Shown one piece after another: positions 21,746 through 33,771 of a DNA stretch of 64,000 bases. The notes beneath the pieces are model-generated. The model was not told where the DNA came from, made no database searches, and saw nothing but the letters and a program-made list of their open reading frames with translations. This DNA comes from Stagonosporopsis chrysanthemi (lineage: Eukaryota; Ascomycota; Dothideomycetes; Pleosporales; Didymellaceae). Within the stretch, counting starts at the first letter, position 1. Each line of letters begins with the position of its first letter. The stretch is taken from contig JAFISE010000099.1 in assembly GCA_022560025.1 (NCBI GenBank), positions 60,392 through 124,391 of the forward strand, read 5' to 3'. The translations under genes and the position numbers were made by a program.

Positions 21746-24700
21746 CTACCGCGCACTGCGCACCCACCCGACAACACCAACACTATACCCGACCAGGCCG
21801 CCGACCCTCTCGCGCTCGCGCTTCGACTCGGCCTGCCACGTGCGCAGCGCGGCTACCAGCCCCTCGTCCTTGACCACCACATCGCCGTGCAGGCGCAGGA
21901 AGACGCTCATCCAGGCCTGCACGAGCTCGTAGTCTCTGCGCTCGTGGAGGCGCGCCGTCAGCGCCGCGACGAAGGCGTGCAGCTCGGCGTACGGCGCGGC
22001 GGCGTCGAGGGTGCGGATCGCAATGTCTGCGGCGCTGGGGGGCAGGCTGGCGAGGAAGGCGAGCACGCGCGTGTGGTCGGCGGCGGTGGAAGCGAGGAGG
22101 CGGGTGAACTCGGTGGTGGAGGAGGCGGCTGCGGAGCGCGAGGCGAGTGCGCTGCTGCTGATTCTGCTGGTGGATGCGGATTCGGCGGCGTCGAGGGAGG
22201 CGGGCGCGTCGGGCTTGTCGCCCACGGTGGGCAGGAAGAAAGGCGCGTGTTCGGGGGCTTTGGGTGCTTCTTTGGGCTTGTTGCGCGCGCGGATCACGTC
22301 CAGGTGCAGCAGGATTTGCCATCTGCTCTTGGGGACGAGGCTGAGGGTTGTGATTTTGGAGCTGAGCTGGTCCATGACGGGGACGGCGGTGGTGTCTTCC
22401 TCTTCCTCGTCGCCTTCCTCCTCGGCCAGCGCGACGAGGTTCTCGCCGCCCTCGCCGGATGCGGTCGGTGCGGCGACGGAGGCAATGTCCGTCTCGGAGA
22501 TCTGGCGCGTGGGGACGTGGGTGAAGAGGGTGCGGTTGGTGAAGATGTGCACGCCGACCTCGCCCTCCAGGCCGGTGGCGAGGAAGTCACCGGCGGGCGA
22601 GAAGGCGACGCTGTTGATGGGCTTGGGCAGGCGCATCGCGTCGATGAGATGGCCGGTGGGGAGATCCCAGACGCGGACTGTGGAGTCTGACGATGCGGAA
22701 ATGATCCAGCGGCCATCGCTGGAGAAGGCGTAGTCGATGGTGGTGGTGATGATGGGTGTGGACGTGCGTGTGGCCCAGAGCTCACGGATGAGCTTGCGGG
22801 TGGTGATATCGAGAACACGGAGCGAGCCGTCGTCGCAGGAGAGCGCAATCAGATCAGAGTTGGGGTGGTAGCGGAGGGAGAGGATCTTGACCATGGGATA
22901 CCAGTCGATCTCATGGACGAGGGCGCCGGTCGCGAAGTTCCAGAACTTGATCTTGCCGTCGTCTGAGCAGGAGATGACGGTCCTGTTGAGGTTGTCGATG
23001 GCGAGACCCGTGACGGCGCCCTTGTGCTTGCCCTCGCCCTTTGCAAAGGTCTTTGGCGCGTCGGTCTCAAAGCCAGTCGACTCCTCAAGCTGCAGCTGGT
23101 GCAGCTTGTACTTTTTCGCTTCGGCTGGAGTCAGGCGGGCTGGGAATCTGCGTCGGTGCTGTCCAGACTGCAGGTTGTACATGTCGATAGAGCCACCGGC
23201 GGACCCAATCAGGGCGAAAGTGCCGCAGGGTGACATGGCAACGCTCTTGACTTCAGTGCCGTCGCCAGTATCGAGTGCCCACCGTCCTGCTCTCTTGCGG
23301 CCCCAGAACCATGTCCTGGCGGTCTTGTCGCCGTGAGCGGTGACGATGCTCTCCCAACCGGTCATGTTGACCTCGGTCGCCTTCTTGGAGTCGCCCTTGA
23401 CCTTGGAAGAGTTGTTCCAGATGCCAGTGACGCCTGGCATAGTACCCACGCCACCATCGCGGTTCAGAGAGCAGGCCATGCAGGTGATGGCGGGGGCCTT
23501 GAGATCTTCCAGCTTGGCGTGGTGTTTGGAGGTGTCTGAGCTGCCGTGGAGCAGGCCCATCTTCCTGGCCTTCTTCTGGATAGAGCCCTGGCTCAGCTCT
23601 GTGCTCTGGCCGTCTCGGCGCAAACTCCAGCCCCAGAGGCTGCGATCTTTGCTTGCGCTGAGAAGCCATTTGCCGGTGTCGTCAGAGCCATCCGAGGCGG
23701 AGGGAAGGAAGCGCAGAGAGGAGACGGGGGCAGCGTGTCCACCCCGCTGGTGCAGGATGCGTGGTACGGGAGAGAAGGGGGTCTCGTCGAAGATCCAGCT
23801 TTTCAGTGTGTTGTCGAGGCCGCTTGACACAATGACAGCCTGGCCAGCGAGGAACTCAATCTTGCTGATGCCGCCGCCGACGCCACCAGCTGCGGATGGC
23901 GGGGGAGCGTGGGCTCCGCGCTGAGTTGCCATCTTGCGACCGCCCTTGTTCAAGTCCCAGAAGGTAATGTCTCCACTCTCGTGGCTGGCGGTCGCCATGA
24001 CACCGTCGTCACGACCATCATCGCCCGCGCCCAGTCCATCGGTCCGGAAAGAGATGGAGGTGACGGCAGCTTTCTGCGAGGCGCCCGTGTTGAGGCGCAG
24101 GATTTCCTTGTCTGCGCGGATGTCGTGGATGGTCACCGGGCCCGACTCGTAGGCAATGGCGAGGAGCGAGAGGGCTGGCGAAGGCTGCAGGGCGGTGATG
24201 GCGCCAAAGTCGGCGGCTGGGGGGAGCAGTGTGTAGAGCAGCTTGCCTGTGCTGAGGTTCCAGATCTCGACGGAGCCGTCTTGCCTGCCGACGAAGATTT
24301 TGTTGAGGTAGGTGGGCATGTTGGTGATGCAGCCCGACAGCTTGCTCGAGGAGGCGCCCTGCAGGGTGGTGTAGTGCTCCAGGGTGGCAGTCTTCCAGAC
24401 GTCGATTCTGGTGGTGCCACATGCTACTATCCACTCGCCCATGACGACCAGGCGCGTGATGGCCTCGATGCCGCCCAGGGGCAGCTCCAGCTCGGCCACC
24501 TTGTTTCCACGCTGGAAAACCCACACGCCGCGCTCAGCCGTGGGCTCCGGGCGGCCCCATGCGGCAAAGACAAGCTTCTTCCATGCCAGTGTGGCGGTGA
24601 TGTCCTCTGGGGTCTGCGGGTGGGTCACGAAGACCAGGTTCAGGCCGCGCTTGAGATCGTACGTCTGCAGCGAGCGGCCGACCGAGGTGGTGATCTGGAA

Positions 24701-24944
24701 GGTTGTCTTGCCGAGGGGCAGCGAGGTGAAGGGGACTGCGGTGGGAGAGACCAGGCCGACCGTCTGGGAGTGGTCAGCTGCGTGTCAGGGCTAGTAGCAA
24801 AGCGGCGGTGCTCACTCTGAAGGGCGCAAAGATTTTGGACTGGCGAAGGGCGGGCGCAGAGCTCTCGGTGCGGTCGAGCTGCAGTTTCTGGCGCTTGGAG
24901 ACAGGGCCTGCCGCCGCGGCGGTCTGCGCTTTGGGGCCCGCCAT
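21746..24944 (-). CDS. UTP21: U3 snoRNP protein Utp21 (WDR36)
   Basis: Two exons (24944-24816, 24763-21746) join across a 52-nt GTGAGC intron to give 1048 aa. Exon 1 encodes a basic leader ending SKIFAPFR, followed by VGLVSPTAVPF and then repeated WD40 blades to about residue 720. Among them are IDVWKT, SVEIWNLSTGKLL, IKFWNF and VRVWDLPTGHLIDAMRLPK. The last is the diagnostic second beta-propeller end of Utp21. The C-terminal helical Utp21 domain (about 830-1040) is present. Utp21 is a subunit of the t-UTP/UTP-B part of the small-subunit processome and acts in early 18S rRNA processing in the nucleolus. The length agrees with homologues. An acidic EEEGDEEEEDTT linker lies between the propellers and the helical domain. 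Confidence 0.94.
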
Positions 24945-25539
24945 TGTCTGTGAATTCGTCGGTTGCGACGGTGCGGTGGAATGGCGCGTGTTCTGCAGCG
25001 AGGCGTAGCTTTTGCGGGCGTCACAAAAAAGTTGGCGGACATGGCTGGATGGGGCTAGCGCTGTGATCGGCGGCAGGGTCGCGACGGCGGGTGGTCAACC
25101 GTCAGTGGGGGACATGGTCTGGTCTGGTTTGGCTGGTCTGGCTGATCTGGCTGGTCTGTCTGGTCTGGCTGGTCTGGCTGGTCTGCCCAGCATGGAATGC
25201 AGTGCGACTGGGAGGAAGTGGTCTTTGGGGGAATGGTAGGACAGTGCAGCGCTGCTCTCCCACGGCCATGATGGCGTCCATGTTCGTCCATGCAGCCCGC
25301 CCCTGTGCGACGTCGCGCCCAATGGCAGCCTGCTCGTGACACGGCGGCCGCGAGGCCCAAATGGCCCAACTGGCCCCGGCCCCAGCGGCGCAGTGGCTGC
25401 TGGCTGCTGGCTGCTGGCTGCTGGCCGCTGGCTGCTCGAGGGCCAGACGTCATGGGCGGGCCAGCGCGCTCGCCTGCACGAAGCACTGTTGTGTGCCGCT
25501 CGAGGCATTGTTTGTGACGCCCCAGCCCACGCAGGCACC
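24945..25539. promoter_or_regulatory. Divergent UTP21/VIP1 intergenic region with minisatellites
   Basis: The 595 bp separates two divergent conserved genes and must carry both promoters. It contains two tandem repeats: a ten-base GGCTGGTCTG-type array at about 25115-25186 and a seven-base CTGGCTG-type array at about 25393-25436. The VIP1 reading frame is open further upstream (to 25336), but the translated repeat does not look like conserved protein, so I place the start at 25540. Confidence 0.6.
25115..25186. repeat. GGCTGGTCTG minisatellite
   Basis: About seven imperfect copies of a ten-base unit related to GGCTGGTCTG lie in tandem in the UTP21/VIP1 promoter region. Confidence 0.8.
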
Positions 25540-27795
25540 ATGGACGCCCCCCTCCCGCTGTCGCGCACCACGTCGAGCGAGAGCACGCCCGCGCTCACGG
25601 CGTCATGGCAGCCCCCCAGCGGCAGCAAGGCCCGCGCCAGCGCGCCCCAGGCGGGGACCGAGAGCATCGAGGTCAAGCTGAGCCCGCTGGGGACGGCCGC
25701 GCTCGCGCCAGCGCGGCACGTGGGACTGACTGCGCGGCGGCCGTCGCGGGCGTCGGACAGCCTCAGGGACTACTTTGGCCGGACGAGCATGAGCGGGTCG
25801 GCCATCGACGAGGAGGACAAAGACGGCGATGCGACTCCTCTAGCGGCGTCGCGCTACCCGTCGTGCCGGACTGACGTCGCCGCAGAGGGGCACGGGAGCC
25901 GCCTGTCCTTCTCGTCGCTCTACAGCATCGGCTCGGCCATCTACGCCAACACCAGAGGCCACTCGTGGAGCGGACGCAGCTCAGTCGTGGGCAGCGAACC
26001 AGACACCCAGCCCGCCGCGACCATGTCCGCCGCCGCCCCAGGCGCAGGCCCGGACGCCGCCCCACCCACGACAAGCACCACGGCGACGTCGTCGCTGAAC
26101 GTCACGACGCACAGCCAGCACGGCTCGCTGGGGCCCAGGGTCTCGCCGACCCAGCTGCTCTTTCCGCACGAGCAGCCGCCGCCGCCGCCGCCGCCCCATT
26201 CAGACTCGACCTCGCCGCCGCCATTGAACCCCCAGCACCCACAGCACCCCCAGCACCCACAGCACCCCCAGCACCCCCAGCTCCCCCAGGCACCGCCGCC
26301 CCCCCGCCGCTCGCGCAGCCGCACCACCCACCGCCGCGTCAGCGCGAGCACCGCCGCCAGCAGCAGCCCCGCCAGCATCCACATGCGCGAGCCCAAGAAG
26401 CCCACCAAGGGCATCATCGGCGTCTGCGCCCTCGAGTCCAAGGCCCGCAGCAAGCCCGCCCGCAACATCTTCGGCAAGCTCGTCGACGACTTTGACGTCA
26501 AAATCTTCGGCGACAAGATCATCCTCGACGAGGACGTCGAGAACTGGCCCGTCTGCGACTTCCTCATCTCCTTCTTCTCCGACGGCTTCCCCCTCGACAA
26601 GGCCATTGCCTACGTCCGCCTGCGCAAGCCCTTCTGCGTCAACGACCTGCCCATGCAGCAGGTCCTGTGGGACCGCCGCCTGTGCCTCTCCATCCTCGAC
26701 AAGCTCAACGTCCCCACCCCGAAGCGCATCGAGGTCAACCGCGACGGCGGGCCGAAGCTGCCCTCGCCAGACTTTGCCAAGCAGCTGCACGACCGGACCG
26801 GCATCACCCTTGCCGGAAACAGCGATGGCACGGGGGGAGGCCTGCAGCCGCCCAGCAAGATTGACTTGATGGACGACGGCGACACCATCTTCGTCGACGG
26901 CCAGACCCTGACCAAGCCCTTTGTCGAGAAGCCCGTCAGCGGCGAGGACCACAACATCCACATCTACTTCCACAGCAAGGACGGCGGCGGCGGCCGCAGA
27001 CTGTTCAGGAAAATCAACAACAAGAGCTCCGAAAAGGACGACAGCCTCCTCACCCCGCGCTCCATCACCGAGCCCGAGTCCAGCTACATCTACGAGCAGT
27101 TCCTGCAAGTCGAAAACGCCGAAGACGTCAAGGCCTACACGGTTGGCCCCACCTTCTGCCATGCCGAGACGAGAAAGTCGCCCGTCGTCGACGGCCTTGT
27201 TAAGCGCAACCCAAGCGGTAAGGAAGTCCGTTATGTCACCAAGCTTAGTGAAACAGAAGCCGCCATGGCTGCCAGAATCTCAGAAGGCTTCGGCCAGCGA
27301 GTCTGCGGCTTCGACCTGCTGCGCGCCGGCGACAAGAGCTACGTCATCGATGTCAACGGATGGAGTTTCGTCAAGGACAACGGCGACTACTACGACAAGG
27401 CAGCAAACATTCTCAGAGACATGTTCCTGACCGAAATCTCTCGCAAGCAGCGCAAGGACGCCGCCCAGACTGCCGCCATCGACGCCCAAGCCGGCTCAGA
27501 CAAGACCGATTCGAGGAAGAGTGTCTCGAGCCATCGCCAGGCGTTGAAGGGGTTGTTCAAGAGTCCCAGTATGTCAAGAATGGGGGATCACCACCACCGC
27601 CACCACAATCTCCCCCACATGCGGCAGGCTAGCACGATGCCTTCCTCTCCTGAGACCTCGCTAAGTACCACTCCCATTGCAGCTAGTCCCAGTTTCGAAA
27701 AGTCCGATCCCACCGCAATCTTCAGTCCCCCAACCGTCGGCATCATACCCCCAGCCCCCGCCTCCGAACCGGACCTCTTGCCCCCGCCCGCCATC

Positions 27796-27843
<48 letters not shown>

Positions 27844-30232
27844 TCCTCCGCCCTCGAGCCCGAAAGATCGCTCTCCGAAGACCACCAAATCCCCGTCCCT
27901 CCGCCAGCCTCGAAAGCGCAATGGAAGCTCAAGGGCGTCGTGTCCGTCATCCGCCACGCTGACCGTACCCCAAAGCAAAAGTTCAAGTACACGTTCCACA
28001 CGCAGCCGTTTGTGGATCTGCTCAAGGGACATCAGGCAGAGGTGCTGCTGATTGGCGAGCCGGCCTTGCAGAGCGTCAGCGACGCCGTAAAGGTAGCCCT
28101 GGATGAGAAGCTCGAGGACCCCAAGAAGCTGCGCGAGCTCCAGCTCTATCTCCAGAAAAAGGGCCCATGGCCTGGCACAAAGGTCCAGATCAAGCCCATG
28201 TTCCGCAAGAGGAGGAAGGATGAGCTGCTGCCGGGCGAATCGCTGCCCGAAGAGTCTCCCGAGAGGCAAAGGCAGGGCTCCACGTCGAGCGTTGTGCGGG
28301 ATGCTGCTAATGAGAGCAGCAACGAGAACGACCCCGACCGTCTGAAGAATAGGAGCGATTCCATGTCGGGCGTCACCCTGTCCCGTATCACGGCCCAAGA
28401 CAACAACATGGTGCTTGACAAGCTGCAGCTGATCATCAAGTGGGGCGGAGAGCCGACTCACTCAGCTCGCCACCAGACTCAGGACATGGGCGCTAATCTG
28501 CGCAACGATCTCCTGCTGATGAACCGCGATGCGCTCGACGAGGTCCACATCTTCAGCAGCTCGGAGCGTAGGGTCACGACCAGCGCGCAGATCTTTGGTG
28601 CCTCGTTCCTCGAGAAAGACCAGTATCCTGCAGAGCAGATCCACGTCCGCAAAGACCTGTTGGACGACTCCAACGCCGCAAAGGACGTCATGGACAAGGT
28701 CAAGAAGAGGCTCAAGACGCTGCTCCGCGCGGGCGACAAGGCCCCGCCACAATTTGCATGGCCCAAGGATGTGGCAGAGCCTTACATTGTCGTGCGACAG
28801 GTCGTGGCCCTCATCAAGTTCCACCAGCGCGTGATGAACCACAACTTCAAGAAGATTGAGTCGGAAGCCATCTCCTCACTCAACGCTATCAACTCGCCCC
28901 CAGCCGCGGACGGCACTCCAGGACAATCCAAGTACACCAACGTCAACCACATCCAGTCACGATGGTGCTGCAACGAGGGTCCAGAGCTTTTCAAGGAGCG
29001 ATGGGAGAAGCTCTTCAAGGAATTCAAGGATGCCGATAAGGTCGATCCTAGCAAGATCTCTGAGCTCTACGACACGATGAAGTTTGACGCTCTCCACAAC
29101 CGGCCCTTCCTCGAATGGGTCTTCACTCCAGACGACAGCTTCATCGATGAGCATGTATTCTTCGATAGCTCAAAGCAGAAGAAGACATCAGACGAACCAC
29201 CGACCCTCGAGGTGAAGCCAGAGACAAAGGAAGGCGGCGAGAAGCACAACAGCATTGCCCGCCGCATGGGCTTCAGACGGCCATCCGAGATTGCGATGAA
29301 GCCTGCCGCCCCGCCGTCATACGTCAATGAGTCCTACTTCAAGCTCTACACGGGCATGGGTAACGCTGCGTCCAAGGCGCAGATGGATGCCCGTCTGTTC
29401 AAGCTGCGCGAGATGTACCACCTGTGCAAGGTCCTGTTCGACTACATTGGCCCACAAGAATACGGCATCGAGTCAGAGGAGAAGCTCGAGATCGGCCTGC
29501 TCACCTCGCTGCCCCTGCTCAAGGAGATTGTCGGAGACCTCGAGGAACTGCAAGCCTCGGACACGCCAAAGTGCTTCTTCTACTTCACAAAGGAATCCCA
29601 CATCTACACGCTCCTCAACTGCATCCTCGAAGGCGGCATCAAGACCAAGATCGAGCGCAACGCCATCCCCGAGCTCGACTACCTCTCGCAAATCAACTTC
29701 GAGCTCTACGAGTCCGAAAACGCAAGCACCGACGACGCCCCCCACACTTTCAACTACAGCATCCGCATCACCCTGTCGCCGGGCTGCCACGCCTTTGCGC
29801 CGCTCGACGTCCAGCTCGACTCCCGCCACATGATTGGCTTCTCGCCCCGCCGCAGCCTCACCGCGCACCAGGACTGGAAAGAGGTCTTGGAGACGCTGCG
29901 CGCCAAGTTCCACACGTACGTCTTGCTTGACCCTTCATGATGATTCATCTCCACGGGACGAACTACCCATGCTAACACCCCGCAGCGTCAAGCTCCCCAA
30001 ATCCTTTGTCGCCATCGACCTCTCGGAAAAGGGGGCTTTCGAGCGCCGCCTCAACGGGAATGGAAATGGAAATGGTACCGGTACTGATAATGCGAAGAGC
30101 AGCGGATCTGCGCAGAAGACCGCCGACGCGCAGTCGGAGGCCCCAGAGCGCGGTAGGAGCGAGGAGCGCGTGGCTCGGGATCGCGAGGAGCTGCCTGTCG
30201 AGGAGCTGCCGCCGTCAGTGGCGAGTGCGTAG
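25540..30232 (+). CDS. VIP1: Vip1/PPIP5K inositol pyrophosphate synthase
   Basis: Two exons (25540-29915, 29986-30232; 70-nt intron) give 1540 aa. The N-terminal 285 residues are disordered and include a (His-Pro-Gln)n run. The RimK/ATP-grasp kinase region (about 288-634) starts with IIGVCALESKARSKPARNIF. An Asp-run (about 754-768) separates it from a histidine acid phosphatase-like domain (about 800-1470) with the RHADRTPKQK motif, R805 and H806, and the late HIYTLLN segment. Vip1 phosphorylates IP6/IP7 at the 1-position, and the phosphatase domain removes it. Fission yeast Asp1 is the best known fungal example, acting in phosphate sensing, microtubules and polarity. ATG 25540 has CACC before it. 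An in-frame extension to 25336 is possible. Confidence 0.93.
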
Positions 30233-30759
30233 GTGGTGGTGCGTTGCGGACGGGTGCGTATTGCGTTGTTGTAGTTGTCGTCTGGTGTACAGGGCATGCG
30301 TGGACAGAATTAGTCCGATCCAAAAAAAAAAAAAGGGGGGGGCTGAGAAGGCGTTCTGCCGGGATATAGATGGGATGGGTTTCTTGGTAGAGGTCAAGAT
30401 CCATTCTTAGCATTGCATCGGGAAGGGGAACCGGTTCGGGTTCTGGGAAATAGATGGTTGGATTATTAGCAGAGTCCAACGCATGGCTATTACTTTGCTA
30501 CACCCATTTCATGCTTCGTTCTGGACGTGGTGGTGAAGGTGGTCTGGGGAGAATGGGACTGGACGCAGACTACACTGTCTTTACGTTGGTGTTCGCATCG
30601 TCCACCACCACACTCGCGAGGAGCATGGCAGTGCCCAACGACCGCGTAAGTGTGAAAAGTTTAGCACGTTCGAATCAGACTGGACGACAAGGTGGCAAAA
30701 AAAGGTGCAATCGCGTTCCAAATTATTACATCCCCCGTCTATGTATCCTCGCCATCCCA
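30233..30759. other. Convergent 3' flanks of VIP1 and the FAD monooxygenase
   Basis: The region contains an A-run followed by a G-run at about 30323-30342 and otherwise no coding signal. It forms the boundary between the conserved block and the accessory metabolic genes. Confidence 0.55.
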
Positions 30760-32771
30760 TCACTCGCTCCCAACCTGAATCAGCCCAGGCAGCCTCTCCT
30801 GCGCATACGCCAGCACCTCGTCCACGCCGCCCACAAACTCCACATAGCAGTCCGGCCGCACCAGCACCGCGTACGACTCGCCCCGCCCCACGTACGAGCA
30901 CCCAAACGCCTCCGGGTGCACCTCCTCAGCCGGCACCGCATCGTCGCCGTCCCGCTTCAGCGCTCCCACGCCCCGCGCCTGCAGCGCCGTCACCCGCACC
31001 ACCGTCGCGAACCGCGCGTCCTGCACCGCGACGTGCGTCCCCGCCGCGCCCGCCAGCACCACCAGGTAGCGCCCGTACCGCAGCAGCTTGTACAGACGCA
31101 CGGCGTCGTGTGTCGCGGGCCGCGCGAGCCACAGATCCGGCGCGCGGTGTCCCGGGTTCCAGATGGCCGCGCACTTGCCCCCCGCCGCCGCTGCCGTCGA
31201 TCCCGCAACCACCAGCGGCGACTCCACCGCGTCGTACTGCACCCCCATGCCCGTGATGAAGGCCGCGTTCTGCTCAATCAGCTGCACGTACCCCTTCGCC
31301 GTGGAGAGCGTGCTGCGCACCAGCTGCGCGGCAACGTCGATGACGCGCTTGGCCGTCTCGCGGCGCTCGACGTCGTAGCTGGCGAGCAGCGCCGCGGCGG
31401 TTGGCGCTGGGAGTGAGGGGTGCGAGAGTAGGAAGTGCAGACGCCAGATTAGATTGAAGGCGTCGGATAGACCCGTGTTCATGCCCTGCCCGCCGTTGAC
31501 GGAGTGCACGTGCGCCGCGTCGCCGGCGAGGATGAAGGGCCCGCTGGGCGTGGGGTGCAGTAGGGTGGATGCGACGCGTTCTTTGACTGCGGAGGGGGGA
31601 TCGGGTTAGCAAGGGATATGGGTGTGTGTATGTGGGAGGGGGGCTCCACTCACTCTCGAACTTGCTGAACCACTCGACGTGTGTGAATTCGACGGGGTGA
31701 GGGGCCATGTGGCGGCGGATCGAGGCCTCGGTCTTCTCCTGTGTGATTTCGCCGTCGAGCAGGACGTAGAAGCGCTGCATGCCGCGTTCTCTGTTTGGCA
31801 CACCGTCATGTCAGCTACAGCTACATGTCGACGTTTTTGACACGCCCCCCGTGAGGAAAGAGTCCTGTCTGCGCACTTACCGCGGTATCCACGCCATGCG
31901 CGACTCGCCGTCGACCTGCAGCGTCACAATCTCCCTCGTCACGGGGAACGTGCTGTCGATCCAGCAGTCCAGCACCGCCCACACCATGTTTGGCTTTGTG
32001 CCCTCCCAGCCAATGTTGAGCGCGTTGCGCATGAAGCTGCGGGATCCATCGGCGGCGATGCAGTATTTGGCGCGCAGGGTGCGTTTAGCCGTCTCCACTG
32101 TGACGCTGAGCGGGGAGGTGGTGTGCGAGAAGGACAGCGCGGGCTCGTCGTAGTAAATGGGGACGTCGATGTGCGAGACCAAGTGGCGCTCGATGAACGG
32201 CTGGCCGATCATGAGCAGGTTGTTGTAGAAGGTGTGGGGGATGCCGTTCCACCACTTGCTCTGCCGGCTTGTGAACTCTCCATCGGCGTATGTTGAGCTT
32301 GCTATTCCAGGGCATCAGCGTGTGCGCGTACATATTGTGTTGAGGGAAGGAGAGTTTCCCAGGCAGTGAACCTACTGTTGCATTTCACACCCGCGTTGAG
32401 CAGTTCTCCCAGGATCCCCGCGTCCTTCTTGTTCTCCTGCTCCTCGCCATTGCTGGCTACTTCCAGAAATTGCTGTGTGCGGGCGGTGATAGCATCTGCA
32501 CCGCCGACCACGAGAGGGCCTTTCTTCGCATCAAGGACACGAACGTTGATGCCGAGCTGTCGCGCGAGCAGCGCTGATAGAAGGCCGGTGGGTCCCGCTG
32601 CGGAAGTCAGTACGTGTTGCAGTCTGCAGAAATGTCCTCTTTGTTCCAAAGAATGCAGAAGAAGTACTTGCCTCCAATGACAATCAAGTCGACCTCTTCA
32701 ACGGGCTTGGTCGTGTCTGTGTGAGATTCATTGGCATGAACGCCGTTACTGAAGCCCTCAGGAATAGCCAT
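30760..32771 (-). CDS. Class A FAD monooxygenase (phenol 2-monooxygenase-like)
   Basis: Five exons (32771-32672, 32597-32376, 32301-31881, 31790-31654, 31586-30760) give 568 aa. The first intron has a GC donor (G|GCAAGT), which restores the FAD-binding GAGPTG (33-38). The DG motif AADGS is near residue 192, and the GD motif LAGDAAHVHSVNGGQGMN begins near 313. The C-terminal region resembles the thioredoxin-like domain of phenol hydroxylases. Such enzymes use NAD(P)H and oxygen to hydroxylate aromatic rings, mostly in the cytosol. The gene neighbours an MFS transporter and an isocyanide synthase, so a tailoring role on an aromatic, tyrosine-derived isocyanide is a reasonable inference. Its promoter contains a tandem duplication (32796-32954). 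Confidence 0.88.
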
Positions 32772-32795
32772 GATCGGTGAGGATATGAAAGGATT

Positions 32796-32954
32796 AGAAA
32801 GACAACTTCAATCGGTTTTTAACAGAGTTCGGCAAGTGTCAAGTATGCAATATACTCGACTGTCTGGAATGATTGAGAAGACAGCTTCAACCGGTTTTGA
32901 ACTGAGCCCAGCAGTGCAGTCAAGTGTCAAGTACGCAATATACCCGACTGATGG
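32796..32954. repeat. Tandem duplication upstream of the monooxygenase
   Basis: Two diverged copies (32796-32867 and 32875-32954) share GACAACTTCAA/GACAGCTTCAA, a CGGTTTT block, and the core TGTCAAGTA(T/C)GCAATATAC. They begin about 25 bp upstream of the start codon, so they form part of the promoter or leader. Confidence 0.7.
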
Positions 32955-33771
32955 ACCTGAACTTACCGCATCTCTCAACCTTGCACAAGCCGAGTCCCTC
33001 CGAACCCACGCATCCTACCTCAACGCGTCCGAAAACTTATCATGCAGCTACGGAGCATTTCCGCAGCATAGATGACCCGTCTCCATGGTATACTCGCCGT
33101 CCTGGACCCGAGTCAGGCAGCCCATTGGCATATCGGACGTCCAAATGTGTAACGTCGGACGTGGCCACGAAGTCGGACACCTTGCCTGGAGGATGACGAC
33201 AGCCAATTGCCGGCATCCACAATATCGACGATCTGAGAAGAGCAGGTGTTCCGAAGTGTGGGCAGTGTGTCAGGCCACAACGGGTAGGTCGCACGCGTGG
33301 TCTTGGCGAGCAACGTTTATACAACGGTTATTGTTCGGTAGCAGGATTCTCAGTGGACGTGCGATTGTCTAGGCTCGACAGCTTGTTTGCAGGGAAAGTA
33401 GCTTGTTCTGTCCAATAGATTGAGTCATCGGCGCTGCAAGCTCGATGCGGAGATTCGCAACGTGCTAATACGAAAGAGTGGGGAGCACCGGTTCGGGCCG
33501 AAGTGTGGCGGATGTGGCGAATATTGCGTATGCTCAGGGGTAGGTCTCAGCTACATAGATAATACTGATTACAAACTTTGTTAGCCTTCGTAGGTGCGCT
33601 GAGGTAGGTGAAGGTGAAAAGAAGGCGCCGAAGTGTTTGAACGCATCAAATCTCGCCCTTGCTTCGGTGACGCATTGTCAATTTCACAATCATCTCGAAT
33701 TCAATATGCTACCACAGTCAGACCCGCAACTCGGCCTTATTCATTGTAATCTACGTCTGACTTCCGGGATC
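32955..33771. other. Intergenic; no gene seen
   Basis: Only short frames occur on both strands. The right side is the 3' flank of the transporter gene. I see no RNA gene or repeat beyond the promoter duplication. Confidence 0.5.

Noticed and set aside
21746..24628. Plus-strand frames of 240-320 codons over the Utp21 gene
   Set aside because: They are antisense shadows of a GC-rich coding exon with clear WD40 protein on the other strand.
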